This document shows, piece after piece, positions 43,307 through 52,886 of a stretch of 64,000 nt of DNA. Every line of letters begins with the position of its first letter. Position 1 is the first letter of the stretch. Position numbers and translations under genes: made by a program. Source of the stretch: Bog-756 sp963841885 (GTDB lineage: Bacteria > Actinomycetota > Acidimicrobiia > Acidimicrobiales > RAAP-2); assembly GCA_963841885.1 (NCBI GenBank), contig CAWJEK010000008.1, forward strand, positions 1 through 64,000. Reading direction: 5' to 3'. A model generated the notes under the pieces. The model was not told the DNA's origin. It saw nothing but the letters and a program-made list of their open reading frames with translations, and did not search any database.

Positions 43307-43353
43307 GGTGTCCCCTCCCCCGCCATCGGTCCCGGCTGCCGCCCCTCGACCCC

Positions 43354-44889
43354 TCACGACGGGGAGAAGGCGACGACGCCCGACGGGGAGCCACCCGCCG
43401 AGGTCCCCAATCCGACCAGCACGGCTCCCCCGGAGATGGCCACTCCGCTCCAGCACGGCCCGGGCAGCGCGAGCGTGGCGAGCAGGGTCCCGGTGGCGGC
43501 GTCGCGCACCTGGAGGGTCGGATCGAAGATCTGGCACGAGAACGTCATCCCGCCGCTGACCGTGGTGGAACCGAAGGACCGGGCGTCCGATGCGTGCCAG
43601 AGGATCTTGCCGGAGGTCGAATCGATGGCGAAGAAGCTCGGGTTCACCTGGTTGGCGATGTCTCCGGGACTCCCCGGGCTGCACTGGGGACTGGACAGGT
43701 CGCCGATGCCGGTCGCCCCGTAGACGACGGACCCGTCGAATGCCGGGCTCCCGAGGAATCCGCCGGCCGACCCGCCGAAGACCACCCTCGTCGACCACCG
43801 GATGGCCCCGGTGGCGGGGTCGAGGGAGACGTACCTTCCGTCCTTGCCGTAGGCACCGAGGAAGTCCGGCGTGCCGTTCGGAGCGAGACCGACATTGGTG
43901 CCGACCTCGTCGAAGTCACATGTCCGGTTCGGTCCGCCCACGCTCGTCGTCCATCGCACAGATCCGGTCCGGGCGTCGAGGGAGACGACGCGTTCGGCCA
44001 GGGTGGTCTGGACGTTCCCGTCGTTGCAGTCGGCCAGGGTGAAGACCACGTCGTCCAGGCCCGGCAGGTAACTGCCCGATGACCAGACCCCGCCACAGCC
44101 GTCGTCCAGGATCGTCCCCTTCGAGTTCACGTCCGTCTGATGGATCCAGACCGGGTCACCCGTCTGGAGGCTGGCCGCCACGATGTAACCGCGTTCGCCC
44201 GCCTGCCCGTCCGTGCTCGTCCCGAAGTAGACGTTTCCGTCCTCGACGATGGGCGACGAGAAGATCCGGGTGGGGTCGGTGGTCGGGCTCGGGGGGCGCT
44301 CGGGCAGGCCGTCGTAGATGTGCTTCCAGTAGAGCTGTCCGGTGTCGGCATCGATGGCGTAGAGGGTGTAGCCGCCCCCGAAGATGACGAGATTCGGACG
44401 GCCGCCCGCACCCGGCTCGTACCAGGCCGTCGAAGTCACCAGTCCGCCGTCGGAGTCGTCGGTGCGTGGCTGCTCCCCGGGGTACGGGGTGACACCGGTC
44501 TGCGAGTCCAGTTGGTACGACCAGCGCAACGCCCCCGTGGCCACATCGACGGCGTAGAACTTCGTGTCCCACGATCCGAAGTAGGCCACGCCGTCGACCA
44601 CCGTCGGGGTGGCGGTGACGGCGTCGCCGGTGGGGAAGTACCACGCCTGCCGGAGCGAGCCGACGGTCGACTTCGTGAGGGTGGTGGGCCCGGTGAAGTC
44701 GTGCTCGGGACCGTTCCCGAAGCTCGCCCAGCTCCCGGACGGCAACGAGGACGGCGGAGCCGTCGACGCGGTGGAGTTCGTCAGGGTCTCGGCCCCGGCC
44801 GAGCAACCCGCCGACAGCACGAGCGTGGCGACCAGGACTCCGCGACGGGCCGCCCGGAGGGGACGCGAGATCCGGTCGGACAAGGTCAT
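43354..44889 (-). CDS. Lipoprotein with PQQ-like beta-propeller repeats
   Basis: A 511-residue exported lipoprotein (lipobox LSAGC, Cys29). The mature part is a quinoprotein-type propeller with repeated blades such as DGVAYFGSWDTKFYAVDVATG and later ATGAIRWSTRV variants. Several cysteines are spread over the blades. Catalytic PQQ-binding residues cannot be confirmed, and many such proteins are scaffolds rather than dehydrogenases. It overlaps the upstream lipoprotein gene by 4 bases (ATGA), so it is the third gene of a coupled operon of extracellular propeller proteins. Confidence 0.85.
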   Translation of the reverse strand: MTLSDRISRPLRAARRGVLVATLVLSAGCSAGAETLTNSTASTAPPSSLPSGSWASFGNGPEHDFTGPTTLTKSTVGSLRQAWYFPTGDAVTATPTVVDGVAYFGSWDTKFYAVDVATGALRWSYQLDSQTGVTPYPGEQPRTDDSDGGLVTSTAWYEPGAGGRPNLVIFGGGYTLYAIDADTGQLYWKHIYDGLPERPPSPTTDPTRIFSSPIVEDGNVYFGTSTDGQAGERGYIVAASLQTGDPVWIHQTDVNSKGTILDDGCGGVWSSGSYLPGLDDVVFTLADCNDGNVQTTLAERVVSLDARTGSVRWTTSVGGPNRTCDFDEVGTNVGLAPNGTPDFLGAYGKDGRYVSLDPATGAIRWSTRVVFGGSAGGFLGSPAFDGSVVYGATGIGDLSSPQCSPGSPGDIANQVNPSFFAIDSTSGKILWHASDARSFGSTTVSGGMTFSCQIFDPTLQVRDAATGTLLATLALPGPCWSGVAISGGAVLVGLGTSAGGSPSGVVAFSPS

Positions 44890-46268
44890 TCCCCTTCGGA
44901 CGGGCTCTCGGGGGTCGGCAACGGGGTCCGGTGATCGGGGAACGGGCAGACCTGTCGGGTCGGCACACAGATCGTGACGCTGGTCGGGAACGCGAAGTGC
45001 CCGGCGACCGTGGTCGGCGCTCCGGGTACCCGACCGGGCCCGAAACGCACCGACATGACCCGACCCTCGTAGTTCGAGGGCCCACAGTTGGTGAGCGGGG
45101 CCGAGCAGGTGATGTGGATGTCCACGAAATAGAGGGTCCCGTCGGGAGCGAACGCCATGCCGAACGGGTTGAAGCCGTCCGGATCGCTGCCGAAGCTGGC
45201 GAGCGACTCACCGTCGACGCTCGGCCGGTCGACGGGTGTGCCGTCCGCCGTGAACCACTTGATCACCGCGTCGTCCGCGCCGCCACCGAAGATCGAGGAG
45301 ATCGCGTAGCAGTCACAGGTCGGATCGTGGGCGACCCCCATGGGCACCGGCAGGTTGTCGGTCGTCGCCTGGAAGAACACCGACGACTTGATGAGGGAAC
45401 GCGGGTAGCGGCCGTCGGAGCACTGCGAGGCACTCGTCGGGAACGACGCATGGTCGAACTCGAGCACGTCACCGGGGAATCCGCCCGAGGCCGAACCGGC
45501 CTGGGGGACCAGGATGTTGCCGTTCGGCAGGGCGGTCATCATGCCCGGCTGCGAGAGTCCGCCCGTGCCGTCGGTGTGGTTCGGCCCGACTCCCCCGGCG
45601 TCGGGTCCGTAGAGGATGCAGGCGCTCGTGTAGGAGGGGGCGAACCACTCGATCAGGCGACCGTCGGTGGGGATCGGGAACGAGCCCTGGGCCGTCCCGA
45701 TGTCGCTGGCGAAGATGTTGTGCTCCCCGTCGACGGCGCACCCGGTGTACGTGGACTGACCGTTGTAGACCCCGGTGTCGTCCGCCGGTGCATCCTGACC
45801 CGGAAGGCCCGGTGCCATGCGGAAGGGCCCCGGGACGTAGAGCGTCTTGCCGGTGAACCCACCGTGGACGTTGTTCATCTCCTCGCTGTCGGGCGGCTGT
45901 TTGAACGGATAGTTCGGAGGACCTCCGGGGTTGAGCTGGCTCGGATTGGTCGGGTCCGAGCCACCGACGAAGCGACCGGTCCCGTCATTGAGCACGCACG
46001 TCTGTCCGTTCAGGTCCCACGGAGCCATGAGCTGCCCCTGCGAGCCGTCGGCCGAGCTGTAGTAGTCGACCTCCTCGTCCTGGTCCCAGTAGACGAGGTA
46101 GCCCGACTTGGGGGCCGACGACGTCGTCGCCGAGCCCGTCGGCGCCGGTGCCGCCGCCGAACTGCACCCCGACAGGACCAGTAGGACGATGACGAGAGCC
46201 CCGAGGACGCGTCGGCGCGGGCTCACGGGTCGACGACCACCGGGGCGGACCGACAGGTAGCCACTCAC
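44886..46268 (-). CDS. Secreted lipoprotein, propeller-like, unknown function
   Basis: A protein of 460 residues starting at a GTG that overlaps the NHL gene stop (GTGA), with GGAGG about 7 bases upstream. The lipobox is VLSGC (Cys35), followed by an Ala/Ser/Thr linker. The mature region has repeated short strands and blocks such as DGTLYFVDIHITC and FGMAFAPDG that resemble an NHL/SMP-30-like propeller, plus about a dozen cysteines. It probably folds outside the membrane beside its two operon partners. Enzymatic function cannot be assigned. Confidence 0.78.
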   Translation of the reverse strand: MSGYLSVRPGGRRPVSPRRRVLGALVIVLLVLSGCSSAAAPAPTGSATTSSAPKSGYLVYWDQDEEVDYYSSADGSQGQLMAPWDLNGQTCVLNDGTGRFVGGSDPTNPSQLNPGGPPNYPFKQPPDSEEMNNVHGGFTGKTLYVPGPFRMAPGLPGQDAPADDTGVYNGQSTYTGCAVDGEHNIFASDIGTAQGSFPIPTDGRLIEWFAPSYTSACILYGPDAGGVGPNHTDGTGGLSQPGMMTALPNGNILVPQAGSASGGFPGDVLEFDHASFPTSASQCSDGRYPRSLIKSSVFFQATTDNLPVPMGVAHDPTCDCYAISSIFGGGADDAVIKWFTADGTPVDRPSVDGESLASFGSDPDGFNPFGMAFAPDGTLYFVDIHITCSAPLTNCGPSNYEGRVMSVRFGPGRVPGAPTTVAGHFAFPTSVTICVPTRQVCPFPDHRTPLPTPESPSEGE

Positions 46269-47230
46269 GACGCACCTCCTCCCGTCGAACCGGACAGAGC
46301 CCGGACGCAATTGTTGGCGGTGTCGGACACCACGAGCGAGCCGTCCGGAGCCACAGCGACACCCAGCGGATTCGAGAGGCCGTCGGCACCGGGCGGCACG
46401 GGCGACCGCCGGGAGGTCTCACAGCTCGCCGTTCCCCCGCCCGTGATCGTCCCGATCTCCCCCGCCACCATGGGCAGCCCGTAGAAGGTGCCGGTCGACA
46501 CGGCCACGACGTCGATCTCGTCGGCCGCCGAGTCCGCCACGATCAGGTTCCCGAACCGGTCGACGGCGACGCCGGCGGGGGAGGAGAGCTCGGCCGACAC
46601 CGCCGGGCCGCCTTCACCCGCCTTCCCCTGGGTGCCGTCGCCGGCGACCGTATAGATGTCCCCGGCGGTCATGGGGATCCCGTAGTAGGTGCCGCTGGAG
46701 GCGGCGACGACCCGAACCCGATCGCCGATGTAGTCCCCCACCACCAGGTTCCCGTGGGCGTCCACGGCCACGCCGATGGGCTGGTCGATCGAGGCCGAGG
46801 TGGCCGGCCCGCCGTCGCCGGTGCTGCTGGCGGCTCCGGTCCCGGCCACCGTGTAGATGTGGCCGGACTGCACGTTCCGACCGAAGGCGGTGCCGGTCGA
46901 AGCGGCGATCAGCCGGACGCGATTGCCGTAGAACTCGGTGACGAGGACATCTCCGGCGGAGTCGATCGCCACACCTTCGGGGGAATAGAGCTCGGCGTCG
47001 GTGGCGGGACCCCCGTCGCCGTGGCTGCCCACGCGCCCCGGTCCCGGCCAGCACGTACAGGTCTCCGGCGGCCATCGACCGGCCGTAGAACTGGCCGCTC
47101 GTGGCGGCCACCACGAGGACACGGTTGCCGGCGAACTCGGCGATGACCAGGTTCCCGTGTGCGTCGAACGCCACCGCCGACGGAGCGTCGAGCTCCGCGG
47201 CCCGGCCCGGGCCACCCACACCGCCGTCAC
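46265..47230 (-). CDS. NHL-repeat protein, C-terminal part (frameshifted)
   Basis: From about residue 86 on, this frame continues the NHL repeats of the segment at 46614-48824: four more repeats of the GDGGPATDAELYSPEGVAID type followed by a GNRVRLIAASTG strand pair. The first 85 residues are out-of-frame, Arg/Ser/Trp-rich noise. The frames join at a C4 run (47036-47039 on the plus strand), where dropping one base gives an unbroken AGTGRVGSHGDGGPATD. The intact protein would run from 48824 to 46265, about 850 residues. Confidence 0.8.
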   Translation of the reverse strand: MTAVWVARAGPRSSTLRRRWRSTHTGTWSSPSSPATVSSWWPPRAASSTAGRWPPETCTCWPGPGRVGSHGDGGPATDAELYSPEGVAIDSAGDVLVTEFYGNRVRLIAASTGTAFGRNVQSGHIYTVAGTGAASSTGDGGPATSASIDQPIGVAVDAHGNLVVGDYIGDRVRVVAASSGTYYGIPMTAGDIYTVAGDGTQGKAGEGGPAVSAELSSPAGVAVDRFGNLIVADSAADEIDVVAVSTGTFYGLPMVAGEIGTITGGGTASCETSRRSPVPPGADGLSNPLGVAVAPDGSLVVSDTANNCVRALSGSTGGGAS

Positions 47231-48490
47231 CGGCGCTTCCGGTTCCCGCCACCGTGGTGATGTCGCCGGCGACCAACGACTGTCCGAAGGCGTGTCCGGA
47301 CCGTGCCGGGACGAGCCGGACCCGGTTGTTGTTCTGGTCGGCCACGGCCACGTCTCCCGACCCGCTCACGGCGACCCCGGTGGGCAGGTTGAGGAGCGCG
47401 CCGGCCGCCGGGCGCCCGTCGCCCGAGTACCCGCCGAGGCGTCCGGTGCCGGCCACCGTCCGGATCGTTCCCGCCGCGATGCGTTGACCGAAGGCGACCC
47501 CCGTGCGGGAGGCGACGACCCGGACCCGGTGGTTACCGGTGTCGGCCACGACGAGGTCACCGTTCCCCTCGACCACCACGGCCCCCGGATGATCGATGGC
47601 GGCGTGTCCGGCCGCCCCTCCGTCGCCACTGAAGCCCGCCGTGCCCGTGCCGACGACGGTGTAGATGTCACCCGCCCGGACGGTCCGTCCGAACACGGTC
47701 CCCGACCGGGCCGCCACCACCCGGACCCGGTTGTTCGCGGTGTCGGCGACGACCAGGTCGCCCTGGCCGTCGACGGCGACTCCGGCCGGCCGGTCGAGTT
47801 CCGACCCGGTGGCCGGCCCCCCGTCCCCGGCGAACCCGGCGTGCCCCGTGCCCACCACTCCGTAGATGTCACCGGCGGTCATGGCACGTCCGTAGAAGGT
47901 GCCGTCGGTGGCGGCCACCACCCGGACCTGATTGTTGGCGAGGTCCGCCACCACGAGGTTGCCGTGGCTGTCGATGGCGAGCCCGTCCGGCTGGTCGAGC
48001 TCGGCCTGGCGGGCCGGACCCCCGTTGCCCGACGACCCGGGTGTCCCGGTCCCGGCGACGGTGTAGATGTCGCCGGCGGTCATGGCGATCCCGTAGAAGG
48101 TGCCGTCCGAGGCCGCCACCACCCGCACGGCGGCGTTGCCCGAGTCGCAGAACACGAGGTTGCCGGAGGAGTCGAGGGCGATGCCGGCCGGATAGGCCAG
48201 TTCGGCCGCCGATGCCGGCCCCCCGTCTCCGCTGTAGCCCCACGTGCCGTTGCCGGCCACGGTCGAGATGGACCCCGCGCTGGTCGACTGGCCGAAGTGG
48301 GTGCCACCGGTGGAGGCCACCAGTCGGACCCGGTTGTTCTGGTCGTCGGCCAGGTACAGATCGCCGGATCCGTCGGTGACGAGCCCGTCCGGCGTGTTGC
48401 ACGAGGCGTCCGTGGCCGGCCCCCCGTCTCCCCCGTAGCCCAGGGTGGCGATGTTGCCGGCACACGCCACCGTGGTCTCGGTGCCCGACG
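46300..48490 (-). repeat. Eleven NHL coding repeats, about 177 bp each
   Basis: Eleven GxGGPA...P-x-GVAxD blocks are countable across both frames: seven before the frameshift at 47036-47039 and four after. The last one is degenerate. Twelve half-similar blades could form two six-bladed propellers. Confidence 0.75.
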
Positions 48491-48824
48491 GGGCGAGGGA
48501 CCGGACGACCATGGCCGTCCCGTCCCCGATGTCGAGGGACCCGGAGTTCGTGGCCGCCAACCCCACCGGGTCCTGGGCGATCGACGTACCCGGTCCGAAT
48601 CCCGTTCCTCCGATGACCGTCGACACCGTCGGAGCGGTCGGAGCCGTCGGAGCCGGGCTCGCCGATGCCGACCCCGGCGGAGCCAGCGGGGTCGCCAGGA
48701 CGGGTATGACTACAAGTGCGGCGGCCACCCCCACCGGCCGCCAACCGCGGCGCCGGGCCCGCGACGCACCGCCCCCGTGCGCGCTCCTCGGTCGGAGAGC
48801 AGACGCGGCGTCGACGCGACCCAC
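46614..48824 (-). CDS. Secreted NHL-repeat protein, N-terminal part (frameshifted)
   Basis: Starts at GTG 48824, with GGAGG 9 bases upstream. A basic n-region and a hydrophobic helix (VGVAAALVVIPVLA) form a signal peptide. Seven NHL repeats of about 59 residues follow, each with GDGGPA, a P-x-GVAVD turn, NLVVADxxNxRVRVV and a TVAGTG end. NHL repeats build beta-propellers used for protein or ligand binding. Real sequence ends near 47039; the following 140 residues are frame-shifted. It is first in a three-gene operon of extracellular propellers. Confidence 0.82.
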   Translation of the reverse strand: MGRVDAASALRPRSAHGGGASRARRRGWRPVGVAAALVVIPVLATPLAPPGSASASPAPTAPTAPTVSTVIGGTGFGPGTSIAQDPVGLAATNSGSLDIGDGTAMVVRSLAPSGTETTVACAGNIATLGYGGDGGPATDASCNTPDGLVTDGSGDLYLADDQNNRVRLVASTGGTHFGQSTSAGSISTVAGNGTWGYSGDGGPASAAELAYPAGIALDSSGNLVFCDSGNAAVRVVAASDGTFYGIAMTAGDIYTVAGTGTPGSSGNGGPARQAELDQPDGLAIDSHGNLVVADLANNQVRVVAATDGTFYGRAMTAGDIYGVVGTGHAGFAGDGGPATGSELDRPAGVAVDGQGDLVVADTANNRVRVVAARSGTVFGRTVRAGDIYTVVGTGTAGFSGDGGAAGHAAIDHPGAVVVEGNGDLVVADTGNHRVRVVASRTGVAFGQRIAAGTIRTVAGTGRLGGYSGDGRPAAGALLNLPTGVAVSGSGDVAVADQNNNRVRLVPARSGHAFGQSLVAGDITTVAGTGSAGDGGVGGPGRAAELDAPSAVAFDAHGNLVIAEFAGNRVLVVAATSGQFYGRSMAAGDLYVLAGTGARGQPRRRGSRHRRRALFPRRCGDRLRRRCPRHRVLRQSRPADRRFDRHRLRSERAVRPHLHGGRDRSRQQHRRRRAGHLGLDRPAHRRGRGRPREPGGGGLHRRSGSGRRRLQRHLLRDPHDRRGHLYGRRRRHPGEGG

Positions 48825-49001
48825 CCAATGCTCCCTCCATGCTCCCCCTTCACATCTCCGGTTCCCCAGATCCGGACACTCGGCCTGCGCCGATCCCGTG
48901 ACCCTAACCCAGCGTGTCTGGCTGCGCAGGGGTCCCGATCGGACCGGACGACGCACCGGAGCGGAACGTGGGCGCCTCCCGTCGGGTCCGGCTCCGGCGG
49001 A

Positions 49002-49412
49002 CTACGCCGGACCGTCCTCGTCGCCCCACCCGGGCGAGCCGTCGGCGATCCAGGTGCCGATGACCTCCTCGCACGGAACGATCAGGCCGGACACGTTCGG
49101 GTACCCCGCATAGGGGGCGAGCATGACCAGGGTCTCCCGCAGTTCGTCCGGGGTGAGCTCTCCCCGCTTGAGCGCGGCCCGGGCCTGGATCTTCCACGTG
49201 TCGACCTGGCCGTTGGCGGCGATGACCCCCATGAGCAGCAGCCGGCGTGAGCGGATGTCCAGCACGTCACGCCGCCAGACCTGGTCGAAGAGGGTCGGGA
49301 CCATGACGTCGTTGAACGCCATCGTGCCCTCGGGCAGGGTGACGACGTCACCCGCGTAGACGTCTCTTAGGATCTCGAGACCACGTTCGTAGGATGCGGA
49401 GTCGTCGGTCAT
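49002..49412 (-). CDS. Carboxymuconolactone decarboxylase family protein
   Basis: A 136-residue CMD-fold protein, recognisable by the RSRRLLLMGVIAANGQ helix, the RAALKRGELTPDELRE segment and an LAPYAGYPN stretch. It most resembles 4-carboxymuconolactone decarboxylase/AhpD relatives and has no CxxC pair. An AAGGGA ribosome site precedes the ATG. It stands alone, divergent from the gene at 49674. Possible roles are aromatic-ring catabolism or peroxide handling; the sequence alone does not decide. Confidence 0.87.
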   Translation of the reverse strand: MTDDSASYERGLEILRDVYAGDVVTLPEGTMAFNDVMVPTLFDQVWRRDVLDIRSRRLLLMGVIAANGQVDTWKIQARAALKRGELTPDELRETLVMLAPYAGYPNVSGLIVPCEEVIGTWIADGSPGWGDEDGPA

Positions 49413-49673
49413 GGCGTTGTCCCTTCGTCGGGGTGCAGATGCTGCACCGGTCAGGCGTCGTCGGCCGTCGTGGTGGCCTCGTGGGGCAGACAGTAGGTCC
49501 GGAGCAACTGCGACCCGGCCTGATCCCGGGCCGGAGATCGACGCCTCACCCGGGTCCGCCCACCGTCACCGGTGGCGGGTCGGCACCCGGGGGTTGACAC
49601 CTGTTCTGACACCTGCAAACCTGCCAGAGGTCCCGACCCGTGCGGGACCTGAGACCCATGCCGGAGGGGCCCG

Positions 49674-50912
49674 ATGGATCAATCCCGAGCTGACGGCGCG
49701 CCGGTCGGGGCGCGTTCGGTGTCGTCGCTGAGTCACGACGAACTGGCCGTCCTCACCCGGGAACACCTCCTGGCCGGACACGTCATCGACCGGTCCGGAA
49801 TGCCGGTGGTGATCCCCCACGGTGTCGCCTTCATGCGCGACGTGGCCATCGACGAGTGGATGGGGGCCAGTCCCGTCTACTCGAAGCGGATGCAGGAACT
49901 CCTGGGCTTCGAGGGGGACACCGTCGAGGTGGCCCTGAAGGGCCTGCAGTTCGACATCGGTTCGCCCCTCGAGTTCATGGACTTCCGTCTGGCCGTGCAG
50001 GACGACCACCACGGCACGTTCCACCTCGCCCACTGCGGTGCGCTGATGGATGTCGAACCCATGGGTGACGACTACGTGGTGGCCATGTGCCACGACATCG
50101 AAGACCCGACCTTCGACGCGACCGGATGGGCGACCAATCCGCGGCTGCGCATGCGGCCCGTCCACCGCCCACCTCGGACTCCGGCCGACCGCCTTCCGCA
50201 CTGTGCGTGGACCGTCACCATCGACGAGACCCTCGACCCCACCCCCACCCCGGAACTCGCCTCGGTGGTCGGACGTTCGGAGGCGGCCCGGCTACCCCTC
50301 GCCACCATCGCCGGTCCTCTGGACGACGGGTTCGCCGACTACCGCCGGCCCCTCGATCCGGAGCTGCGTCACAACGATTTCGCCACGGGAGCGTTGCGGG
50401 CGATCATCGACGAAGTCGATCTGCAGGGACATCTCCTGGCCCAGTCGTTCGCCCGGGCGGTCGGCACCCGACTCCCACCCGAGGAGACCCGCGAGGCGGT
50501 CATCCGTCAGTTCATCGGCATCGCCGGTTGGACGGCGGAGCGGCTCGTCCGGGCCTTCGCCACCGGATCCGGCCTCGAGGACGCCGCCACGGTGTTCGAG
50601 CTGCATCCGGCATTTCGACCCCGGGCCTACGTGGACTGGACCGTCGAACTCCAGGACGACCGGGTCCATCTGCGGCTCGGCGACTGTCCTGCGTTGCACG
50701 AGGTCGGCTTCCCGTCGTGGATCGGTGAACTCCGGTCCGGGCGGTCGGAGCCGCTCTCCGCCATCGCGACCGCCGTCGATCCCCACCTCGCCGTGCGGTC
50801 CATAGGTCCGGGGCACTGGACGGTGGAGCGCGGTGACGTCCGGGCCGAGGAGCTGCCCGAGGTCACCATGACCAAGTTCTCGACGGCCACGACGTTCCGG
50901 TTCAAGGAGTAG
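49674..50912 (+). CDS. Conserved-looking protein of unknown function
   Basis: A 412-residue soluble protein with no signal peptide or membrane segment. Start ATG 49674 follows GGAGGGG at good spacing. The N-terminal half contains HCGALMDVEP and VVAMCHDIEDPTFD, Cys/His/Asp-rich blocks that could bind metal or form an active site. The C-terminal half is helical, with a GIAGWTAERLVRAF segment and a later GDCPALHEVGFP. The two halves look like separate domains. I do not recognise the family. It lies upstream of an epimerase-like gene on the same strand, 108 bases away. Confidence 0.75.
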   Translation: MDQSRADGAPVGARSVSSLSHDELAVLTREHLLAGHVIDRSGMPVVIPHGVAFMRDVAIDEWMGASPVYSKRMQELLGFEGDTVEVALKGLQFDIGSPLEFMDFRLAVQDDHHGTFHLAHCGALMDVEPMGDDYVVAMCHDIEDPTFDATGWATNPRLRMRPVHRPPRTPADRLPHCAWTVTIDETLDPTPTPELASVVGRSEAARLPLATIAGPLDDGFADYRRPLDPELRHNDFATGALRAIIDEVDLQGHLLAQSFARAVGTRLPPEETREAVIRQFIGIAGWTAERLVRAFATGSGLEDAATVFELHPAFRPRAYVDWTVELQDDRVHLRLGDCPALHEVGFPSWIGELRSGRSEPLSAIATAVDPHLAVRSIGPGHWTVERGDVRAEELPEVTMTKFSTATTFRFKE

Positions 50913-51020
50913 GGCCGGTGCTCCACCTCCCGTCGGGGGACACCCGTCGAGCCATGCCGCGCAACCCCGCATCCGCACCTACGCCGACCTGCCCATCGTG
51001 TCCACCCGCCTGACCTCACC

Positions 51021-52013
51021 GTGAGGGTCGCCGTGACCGGCGGGACGGGATTCGTCGGGTCCCACACGGCGGCGGCCCTGGTCCGACACGGGCACGAGGT
51101 CCGCATCATGGCGCGGCGCCCTGAGATGGTCGCCCGGGTCCTCGGACCCCTCGGCGTGGCGGCCGAAGCCGTTCCGGGTGACGTGACCGATCCGGGATCC
51201 GTAGCGGCGGCCCTCGACGGCTGTGAGGCGGTCATCCATGCCGCCGCGCACGTCGGCGTGTCGACCGGCGTCGGAGCCACGGACGACGTCAACGTGGACG
51301 GTACCCGCAACGTGTTGGCGCAGGCCGTGCAGCTGAAGATGGATCCGGTCGTCTACACGTCGAGCGTCTCGATCTACCTGCCATCGGCGCTCGAGGTGAT
51401 CACCCCCCTGTCCCCGTTGGCCGAACCGCTGTCGCCCTACACCGCGTCGAAGAGCCGGGCCGAACTCCTCGTCCGCGAGTTCCAGGCGCAGGGACATCCG
51501 GTCACCAGCATGGCCATCGGCGGTGTCTACGGACCCCACTCACCCCATCTCGACAGCAGCTTCGCCGGCGTGCTCGGGGCGCTCCGGTCGATGATGCTCG
51601 TGCCCCCCGGCGGGATCGGTGTCATCGACGTCCGCGACACCGCCGAACTCCTGGCCCGAGCCGTCCGGCCCGGCCGGGGGCCCCGCCGCTACCTGGCCGG
51701 TGGGACGTACGTCACGTGGTCGGACTGGGTGGATCTGCTGAGCGCCGGAGCTGGCACGGAGGTCGCCCGGCACGAGGTCACGGCCGACGAGATGATCGCT
51801 CTCGGTCGGGAGTTGGACGATCAGCGGCGGACCGGGGTGAGTGTCGAGGTCCCGCTCACCGAGGAGGCGGCGATCGTCATGACGGGTTGTCCGCCCACCG
51901 ACGACTCGGCCACGTTGTCCGACCTGGGACTCACCTACCGACCCGTCATCGAGACGTTCCGTGACACCGTGGCGTACCTGCGCGAGCAGGGGCACCTCCC
52001 GACCGTCGACTGA
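51021..52013 (+). CDS. NAD-dependent epimerase/dehydratase (extended SDR)
   Basis: A 330-residue extended short-chain dehydrogenase. The cofactor motif is VTGGTGFVGSH at the very N-terminus, and the catalytic Tyr and Lys appear in YTASKSRAE, with SSVSIYLP as the serine region. Such proteins act on nucleotide sugars, flavonoid-like ketones or hydroxysteroids (3-beta-HSD type). The start is a GTG without a clear ribosome site; the Rossmann motif begins four residues in, so no later start is possible. No operon partners are obvious. Confidence 0.88.
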   Translation: MRVAVTGGTGFVGSHTAAALVRHGHEVRIMARRPEMVARVLGPLGVAAEAVPGDVTDPGSVAAALDGCEAVIHAAAHVGVSTGVGATDDVNVDGTRNVLAQAVQLKMDPVVYTSSVSIYLPSALEVITPLSPLAEPLSPYTASKSRAELLVREFQAQGHPVTSMAIGGVYGPHSPHLDSSFAGVLGALRSMMLVPPGGIGVIDVRDTAELLARAVRPGRGPRRYLAGGTYVTWSDWVDLLSAGAGTEVARHEVTADEMIALGRELDDQRRTGVSVEVPLTEEAAIVMTGCPPTDDSATLSDLGLTYRPVIETFRDTVAYLREQGHLPTVD

Positions 52014-52223
52014 TCCACCGACGGGGCGACATCCCGGGCTGCGGCGGACGATGGGCGATATCCTGGAGACGGCTGCATCGGAGGGGGGTCGACCGAGGCG
52101 ACAGGTCTTCGGTCGGTGCTCCGGTGGCCGTGCACATCGGATCGCGGGACCGGCTCCTCGGACGGTCCGTGCCCGGGGGGTTCCGCACAGCGGAAGGATC
52201 CCCGATGAGTCCAAGGGGGAACC

Positions 52224-52886
52224 ATGGGAATCACGGCGATCACCGGCCGGCGGCGGGCGCTCGGCCGGGCGACACTGGCGAGCGGCCTGCTGGCCGTCAC
52301 GACACTCGTGGGGATCGGCGTGGCCGCCCCCGCCGCCCACGCGTCGTCGAAGCTCGACTACGTGGCCCTGGGTGACTCGTACTCGGCGGGCCCACTGGAC
52401 GGACCCACGACCGGCAACCTCCTGTGTCTGCAGTCGTCGGCCAGCTACCCCTATGACACGGCGGTGTACCTCGGTGCGTCACTCACCGATGTCTCCTGCT
52501 CGGGGGCGGACTCCGCCAACGTCACGTCCTCCTCGCAGTACCCCGGGGTCGGGCCCCAGGTGGACGCGCTGTCACCGGCCACGCAGTTGGTGACGCTGAC
52601 CGACGGTGGCAATGACAACGACCTGTTCGTCTCGGCCCTGCTGGCCTGCGGCGCCACCGACATCCTCGACGTCTTCAACATCGGCTCACCGTGCAAGGCC
52701 GTCTACGGCAACACGTTCACCAACGAGGTGGCGGCGGACGCGTCCACCGTCACGGCACCTTCGCCGCGGTCAGGGCCGATGCGCCGAACGCCGCGGTGTA
52801 CGTCCTCGGCTACCCGGACATCCTCCCGTCCAGCGGCGGCTGCTACCCGACGGTGCCCCTCACCAACGGCGACACGACCTACCTAA
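52224..52886 (+). CDS. Secreted SGNH/GDSL hydrolase, N-terminal part (frameshifted)
   Basis: N-terminal part of an exported esterase/lipase. A signal peptide (hydrophobic to about residue 35, AHA-S cleavage) is followed by block I GDSYSAGP with the nucleophile serine and block III DGGNDND. AAGGGGGA precedes the ATG. Real sequence ends near 52754, where one G seems lost from a G run (GTCACGGCACC). Restoring it joins the frame at 52691-53125, for a full protein of about 300 residues spanning 52224-53125. Residues after the break are noise. Confidence 0.85.
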   Translation: MGITAITGRRRALGRATLASGLLAVTTLVGIGVAAPAAHASSKLDYVALGDSYSAGPLDGPTTGNLLCLQSSASYPYDTAVYLGASLTDVSCSGADSANVTSSSQYPGVGPQVDALSPATQLVTLTDGGNDNDLFVSALLACGATDILDVFNIGSPCKAVYGNTFTNEVAADASTVTAPSPRSGPMRRTPRCTSSATRTSSRPAAAATRRCPSPTATRPT

